Assembly (NCBI RefSeq): GCF_946886105.1
Contig: NZ_CAMPHV010000032.1
Location: 1 to 62,478 of the forward strand
Direction of reading: 5' to 3'
Source of the DNA: an uncultured Pseudomonas sp.
GTDB taxonomy: Bacteria; Pseudomonadota; Gammaproteobacteria; Pseudomonadales; Pseudomonadaceae
DNA: 62,478 nucleotides
The first letter of the stretch is position 1. Each line of letters begins with the position of its first letter. Positions 55,898-62,478 of the stretch are shown here, piece by piece. The translations under genes were made by a program, and so were the position numbers. The notes under the pieces are model-generated. The model made no database searches. It was not told the origin of the DNA and was given only the letters and a program-made list of their open reading frames with translations.

Positions 55898-57808
55898 TTA
55901 GAGCAAGCCGCTGGGGATATTGAGCACATCCAGATACAGGCGCGCACTGCTGCTCAGCTCGCCGTCTTCGCCGCAGATCGCCGAGCCCGAACGGCCGCGG
56001 GCCTTGACCTTGTAGAGCATCTCGTCGGCCGCCTTGTACAGGCTGGCGAAGTTGCCGGCGTGCTGCGGGTACAGCGCCACGCCGATGCTGATAGTCACGG
56101 TCAGGCGCTCGGCGCCATACATCACCGGCTGCGCCAGTTCGCCGAGCAGACGGGCGGCGATTTCACGGGCATGTTGCTCGGCATCCTCGCCGCAAATGAG
56201 TACGGCGAATTCGTCGCCGCCCAGGCGCGCGACCGTGTCGCCTGCGCGCACATGCTCGCGCAGGCGCTGGGCGATCGCTTGCAGCATCAGGTCGCCGGCA
56301 TCGTGGCCATAGTGATCGTTGATCGGCTTGAAGTGATCGAGGTCGATCAGCAACAGGGCGATCGCCTGGTTATGCCGCTTGGCGTTGGCCAGCGCCGACT
56401 CGCAATGCTCGATCAGGTAACGGCGGTTGGGCAGCTCGGTCAGCGGGTCGTGGAAGGCGGCGTGCTGCAATTCCTGTTCGCGCTGCAGCAGACGCTGGTT
56501 GGCCGCCGCCAGTTCCGCGGTGCGTTGTTCCACGGCTTTGCCCAGTTCGTCGGCATTGGCCTGCGCCAGCGCCAGGCGTGCGGTCTTCTCGCGGTCGGCC
56601 TGTTCCAGCGCCGCAGCCTTTTCCTGTTTGAGAATCTGGATGCGATAAGCCAGGGCGAAGGAAAACAGAATGGCTTCCGCGGCCACGGCCAGGGGGAACA
56701 GGTAGGCGGTCGATTCGCCGGGCTGCACCAGACCGGCGGCGCGCAACACCAGGATCACGAAGCTCAAGAGCAGGGTGCCGTAACCGAGCAGGTAGAACAG
56801 CGCCGGGGTGAAACCCTGCTTCCAACGAATCGCCGCGCAGAGCAACAGCGTCGGTACGGTCAGGAGCGGGATCAGTCCGATCACCAAGCCGCTGGCGCTG
56901 CGATAACCCGCCAAATTGATGCCCAGGCTGACGAGATAGATCAGCAGGCAGAAGTTCAGTAACCAATGGGCGCGGCGTAGGCTTTTCCGGGTATACAGCA
57001 GTTCCTGGGCGAAACGCAGAATGCCGATGCTGACCAAAATCGGCAGGGTGATGCGGTCCAACCAGACCGGTACCGCGTCGTCGGGCCAGAGATATTGGAA
57101 GCCATGGCCGCTCATACTGGCGATGAACAGCAGCGACGCCGCCATGGTCAGCACGTACCAGAAATAGGCGCGGTCGCGCAGCGCCAGGAGGATGAACAGG
57201 TTGTACAGCAGCAGGGCGAAGATGCTGCCGTAGATCAGGCCCAAGACCAGGTTCTCGCCCTTGGCCTGGCGGTCGAGGTCGGCGAGCTGCCAAGCGCGTA
57301 GCGGGAAGGAGTTGCCGGCCGGGTCGAAGGTGCGCAGGTAGAAGGTCAAGACCTCTCCCTGCAGTTCGGGCAGACGGAATACCGCGCGCCGGTAGTCGTG
57401 ATCGCGGCCTGCGGCGAAACCGACGCGCTCGCCGGCCTGACGCATTTGCCAGCCGTCTTGGCCGTCGGGCAGAAACAACCGCAAATCCAGCAGGGTGACC
57501 GCGCCCACCTCCAGCCACCACTGACTGGGTGCGGCGTTATCGCGCTGCAGGCTGACCTTGATCCACCAGGGGTTGCGGCTCTGGCCCACGCTGGTGCGCC
57601 CGGCGGCGGGCTGGAAGCGGCTTTGTACGGCGGGATCGGCCATATCGGCGATGCTCAGGCGGGCGTCGACGTCTTCGAGCAATTCGACCTGGCCGTTCAG
57701 CGGCGCGCCGCTGCTGGTCGCTGTCAGCAGAAACGGCGCCGCACCGGCCGCACTTGTCAGGCTCAGCAGCAAAATGAACGAGAGGACTAAGCGCCGCACT
57801 GCATACAT
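55898..57808 (-). CDS. 7TMR-DISM diguanylate cyclase, NicD-like copy 1
   Basis: A 636-residue membrane cyclase: signal peptide, periplasmic 7TMR-DISMED2 domain (VELLEDVDARLSIADMA, SRNPWWIKVSLQR, LTFYLRTFDPAGNSFPLRAW), seven helices (from GLIYGSIFALLLYNLFILLAL), a coiled coil, and GGDEF. The active site GGDEF (530-534) is intact, with the inhibitory RxxD (RAGD, 521-524) at the right spacing. This architecture next to ygiQ matches P. aeruginosa NicD (PA4929), a cyclase linked to nutrient-induced dispersal. Orthology is inferred from order and architecture only. Confidence 0.88.
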   Translation of the reverse strand: MYAVRRLVLSFILLLSLTSAAGAAPFLLTATSSGAPLNGQVELLEDVDARLSIADMADPAVQSRFQPAAGRTSVGQSRNPWWIKVSLQRDNAAPSQWWLEVGAVTLLDLRLFLPDGQDGWQMRQAGERVGFAAGRDHDYRRAVFRLPELQGEVLTFYLRTFDPAGNSFPLRAWQLADLDRQAKGENLVLGLIYGSIFALLLYNLFILLALRDRAYFWYVLTMAASLLFIASMSGHGFQYLWPDDAVPVWLDRITLPILVSIGILRFAQELLYTRKSLRRAHWLLNFCLLIYLVSLGINLAGYRSASGLVIGLIPLLTVPTLLLCAAIRWKQGFTPALFYLLGYGTLLLSFVILVLRAAGLVQPGESTAYLFPLAVAAEAILFSFALAYRIQILKQEKAAALEQADREKTARLALAQANADELGKAVEQRTAELAAANQRLLQREQELQHAAFHDPLTELPNRRYLIEHCESALANAKRHNQAIALLLIDLDHFKPINDHYGHDAGDLMLQAIAQRLREHVRAGDTVARLGGDEFAVLICGEDAEQHAREIAARLLGELAQPVMYGAERLTVTISIGVALYPQHAGNFASLYKAADEMLYKVKARGRSGSAICGEDGELSSSARLYLDVLNIPSGLL

Positions 57809-57917
57809 CCTGAAATCGAGGGCTTATGGGCCCGAGTATATGCCCAGGCAGGCGGTCGCTCGCAAACGACCATGGACAAGCCCGCACCCGTTGCCCCTAT
57901 GGGGCCGGGCGCCAGGC

Positions 57918-59831
57918 TCAGCTCAGCCCGCTGGGGACGTTGAGCACATCCAGGTGCAAACGCGCGCTGCTGCTCAGCTCGCCATCCTCGCCGCACACCG
58001 CCGACCCCGAGCGGCCACGCGCCTTGACCTTGTAGAGCATCTCGTCGGCGGCCTTGTACAGGCTGGTGAAATTGTATGCGTGTTGCGGGTACAGCGCCGC
58101 GCCGATGCTGATGGTCACTGTCAGGCGGTTGGCGCCGTACATCACCGGTTTGGCCAGTTCGCCGAGCAAGCGGCCGGCGATTTCCCGGGCATGCTGTTCG
58201 GCGTCGGCGCCACAAATCAGCACGGCGAACTCGTCGCCGCCCAGGCGCGCCACCGTGTCGCCGCCGCGTACATGCTCGCGCAGACGCTGGGCGATGGTTT
58301 GCAGCATCAGGTCGCCGGCATCGTGGCCATGACGGTCGTTGATCGGTTTGAAATGGTCGAGGTCGATCAGCAACAGGGCGATCGCCTGGTTATGCCGTTT
58401 GGCATGGTCCAACGCCGATTCGCAGTGTTCGACCAGATAACGACGGTTGGGCAACTCGGTCAGGGGGTCGTGAAAAGCCGCATGCTGCAGCGCCTGTTCG
58501 CGTAGCAGCAGGTGTTCGTTGGCGGCGGCCAGCTCCGCGGTGCGCTGTGCGACCGAGCATTGCAACTCGTCGGCGCTGGCCTGCATCTGCGCCAGGCGCG
58601 CGTTTTTTTCGCGGTCGGCCTGCTCCAGGGCGGCGGATTTTTCCCGTTTGAGGATCTGGATGCGGTAGGCCAGGGCGAAGGAAAACAGGATGGATTCAGC
58701 GGCCACCGCAATCGGGAAAACATAAGCGTTGTATGCCGAGGGTTGCAGCAGGCCGGTCGCGCGTAGCAGCAACACGGCGATGCTGCCGAGCACCAGGCCA
58801 TAGCCGCACAGATACAGTAGCGCCGGGAAGAACCCCTGGCGCCAACGGATCAGCGCGCTGCCGAGCGCCGCGGGTATGCTGGTCAGCGACAGCACGGCGA
58901 TGATCCAGGCCGCCGTGCTGCGTTGGCCGAAGGCTTCCAGGGCGATCGCCGCGACATACACCAGGCAGGCCATACTCAGCAGATGATGGGCCCAGCGCAC
59001 GTGGTGGCGGGTCTGTAGTAGCGTCTGGGTGAAGCGGCTGGCGCATAAACCCCATAACGAGGGCAGGGTGATGCGGTCCAGCCAGAACGGCACTGCGCCG
59101 CCCGGCCACAGGTATTGGAAGCCGTGGCCAGTCATGCTCATGATGAATACCAGGGCGAAGGCGGTGGTCAGCACGTACCAGAAATAAGCGCTGTCACGCA
59201 GGCTGAAGAGGATGAACAGGTTGTACAGCAGCAGGGCGAAGATCACCCCGTAGATCAGGCCCAGGCCGAGGTTTTCCTGACTGGCCAGCAAGTCGAGGTC
59301 CTGGCGTTGCCAGGCGCGCAGCGGGAAAGAGTTGCCGGCCGGGTCGTAAGTACGCAGGTAAAGGGTCAGCGGCTGTTCGCCGAGTGCCGGCAGCTCGAAG
59401 GTCGCGCGCCGGTAAGGATGGTCGCGGCCTTCGGCGAAGCTCACAAGCTCGCCAGCCTGCCGCTCGCGCCAACCGCCGTGGCCGTCGGGCAGAAATACCT
59501 GCAGGTCGTGCAGAGTGACCGCTCCGACTTCCAGCCACCAGTGCCGGGGCCCGTCAGCATCGCGTTGCAGTTGGATCTTCACCCACCAGGGGTTGCGGCT
59601 CTGGCCGACGCTGGCGCGCCCGTTGGCCGGTTGGAAGCGGCTTTGCACGGCGGGGGCGGCCATGTCGGCGACCGTCAGCCGCCCGCCGACATCTTCCAGC
59701 AGCTCGATATGCTCATTGAGGGAGAGACCGCTGTGCTCGGCGCTCAGCGGAATAGGCTCGGCGCCGGCCGATCCGGCACAGCAGAGCACGCTCAGGAGCA
59801 GGAACATCGGGGTTATCAGGCGCCGCACCAC
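57918..59831 (-). CDS. 7TMR-DISM diguanylate cyclase, NicD-like copy 2 (tandem paralog)
   Basis: A 637-residue paralog of the gene just downstream, with the same order: signal peptide, 7TMR-DISMED2, seven helices, coiled coil, GGDEF (531-535, intact) and RxxD (RGGD). The periplasmic and GGDEF parts are the most similar; the TM segments diverge more. Start codon: two adjacent GTGs (59831 and 59828), matching the ATG region of copy 1 (MYAVRRL versus YVVRRL); the ATG there is lost. An ATG 10 codons later is possible. A much longer frame continues upstream antisense to ygiQ and is not believed. Confidence 0.85.
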   Translation of the reverse strand: MVRRLITPMFLLLSVLCCAGSAGAEPIPLSAEHSGLSLNEHIELLEDVGGRLTVADMAAPAVQSRFQPANGRASVGQSRNPWWVKIQLQRDADGPRHWWLEVGAVTLHDLQVFLPDGHGGWRERQAGELVSFAEGRDHPYRRATFELPALGEQPLTLYLRTYDPAGNSFPLRAWQRQDLDLLASQENLGLGLIYGVIFALLLYNLFILFSLRDSAYFWYVLTTAFALVFIMSMTGHGFQYLWPGGAVPFWLDRITLPSLWGLCASRFTQTLLQTRHHVRWAHHLLSMACLVYVAAIALEAFGQRSTAAWIIAVLSLTSIPAALGSALIRWRQGFFPALLYLCGYGLVLGSIAVLLLRATGLLQPSAYNAYVFPIAVAAESILFSFALAYRIQILKREKSAALEQADREKNARLAQMQASADELQCSVAQRTAELAAANEHLLLREQALQHAAFHDPLTELPNRRYLVEHCESALDHAKRHNQAIALLLIDLDHFKPINDRHGHDAGDLMLQTIAQRLREHVRGGDTVARLGGDEFAVLICGADAEQHAREIAGRLLGELAKPVMYGANRLTVTISIGAALYPQHAYNFTSLYKAADEMLYKVKARGRSGSAVCGEDGELSSSARLHLDVLNVPSGLS

Positions 59832-59965
59832 ATACTTCCTGTGCTTGAGGGCATTTTGCCATGAGTATAAGCCCATGCGCGCCGATGAACACCGGTCGCC
59901 TGGTGCATTGCTGTTGCGCGGTGGTAAAACCCAGCGATCATGTCGGGTTTGGTTAAATTTTGTGC

Positions 59966-59971
59966 TATATT
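59966..59971 (+). promoter_or_regulatory. Possible -10 box for ygiQ
   Basis: TATATT lies 46 nt before the chosen ygiQ ATG, in a short AT-rich patch between divergent genes. No convincing -35 is seen. Confidence 0.35.
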
Positions 59972-60017
59972 CCGCGCCCGCGATTTTTCGTTCCCGTACC
60001 CAGCGCCGGTCATCCCC

Positions 60018-62348
<2,331 letters not shown>

Positions 62349-62361
62349 TTGGTTGCCGTGG

Positions 62362-62388
62362 GGCGGACCTGGCGAAGGCTTGTCCGCC
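62362..62388. terminator. Hairpin after ygiQ
   Basis: GGCGGAC (62362-62368) and GTCCGCC (62382-62388) form a 7-bp stem, 13 bases after the ygiQ stop. It has no T-run. Confidence 0.4.
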
Positions 62389-62397
62389 ATTGGGGGG

Positions 62398-62455
62398 CGT
62401 GGCAATACCCTGGAATGTGCCCTGGGTATCGCGTTGCTCAACCCAGGCTACGGTT
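62398..62455. repeat. Dispersed [32 protein letters not shown] repeat (partial)
   Basis: Read on the minus strand, GTAGCCTGGGTTGAGCAACG then CGATACCC is a motif type I recognise between pseudomonad genes. On the plus strand ATACCC and GGGTAT form a dyad around TGGAATGTGCCCT. The element continues to, and may extend past, the right edge. Confidence 0.45.
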
Positions 62456-62478
62456 CGTCGTATGCCGCTCTTTCGTGG

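Overview
The window is a GC-rich chromosomal segment from a member of the Pseudomonadaceae. Gene content and order follow the block I know from Pseudomonas aeruginosa around PA4968 to PA4928: yqiA-parE-(phytase-like)-(retropepsin-like)-parC, then serB/fimX/fimW-like/psd/rhdA/HDOD, motAB, rsgA, orn, queG, nnr-tsaE-amiB-mutL-miaA-hfq-hflXKC, hisZ, purA, tRNA-Leu, rnr-rlmB, rpsF-rpsR-DUF2232-rplI, dnaB, NicD-like cyclase, ygiQ. It differs from P. aeruginosa by several insertions, and the rhodanese has the RhdA-type CQTHHRS loop with Cys230 as in Azotobacter vinelandii. A non-aeruginosa Pseudomonas/Stutzerimonas/Azotobacter-type organism is the best guess.

Layout. 1-6.6 kb: topoisomerase IV (parE, parC) with two small genes between them. 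6.7-10.3 kb: a four-gene Mla/Pqi-like lipid transport operon whose permease carries a fused N-terminal STAS-like domain. 10.3-20.9 kb: a divergent AhpA-type membrane protein with a cyclase-like domain, serB, and a leftward set (fimX, PilZ protein, psd, rhdA, HDOD) linking twitching motility and c-di-GMP to lipid and sulfur functions. 20.9-28.5 kb: motAB behind a good FliA promoter, rsgA, a membrane-anchored methyltransferase, orn, queG and nnr, with repeat elements between them. 28.5-37.4 kb: tsaE-amiB-mutL-miaA-hfq-hflX-hflK-hflC and a DUF2065 gene. 37.4-49.5 kb: hisZ, purA, a chemoreceptor, tRNA-Leu(CAG), rnr, rlmB, ribosomal protein genes and dnaB.

49.5-59.8 kb is the accessory part. Where alr follows dnaB in P. 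aeruginosa there is a WYL regulator, a VOC protein, and a rightward five-gene redox cluster: (i) a fusion of a NirB/NasB-like FAD-NAD(P)H oxidoreductase, a BFD-type [2Fe-2S] domain and a four-helix membrane domain with two H-x13-H pairs (a diheme cytochrome b signature); (ii) a periplasmic cytochrome with ten CxxCH motifs and one CX4CH; (iii) a DUF3365 heme lipoprotein; (iv) a cytochrome c5-like lipoprotein; (v) a single-domain globin. Together they look like a transmembrane route from cytosolic NAD(P)H to periplasmic hemes, with a globin pointing to O2/NO chemistry. An AT-rich palindrome lies upstream. This is the strongest candidate for an undescribed system. Two tandem NicD-like diguanylate cyclases and ygiQ follow.

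The window also holds a ~244-bp MITE-like element before orn, with what look like decayed copies before serB and after parC, and other intergenic inverted repeats. I see no complete insertion sequence, prophage or CRISPR array. Locus numbers and family names come from memory of P. aeruginosa and protein families, not from a database search.
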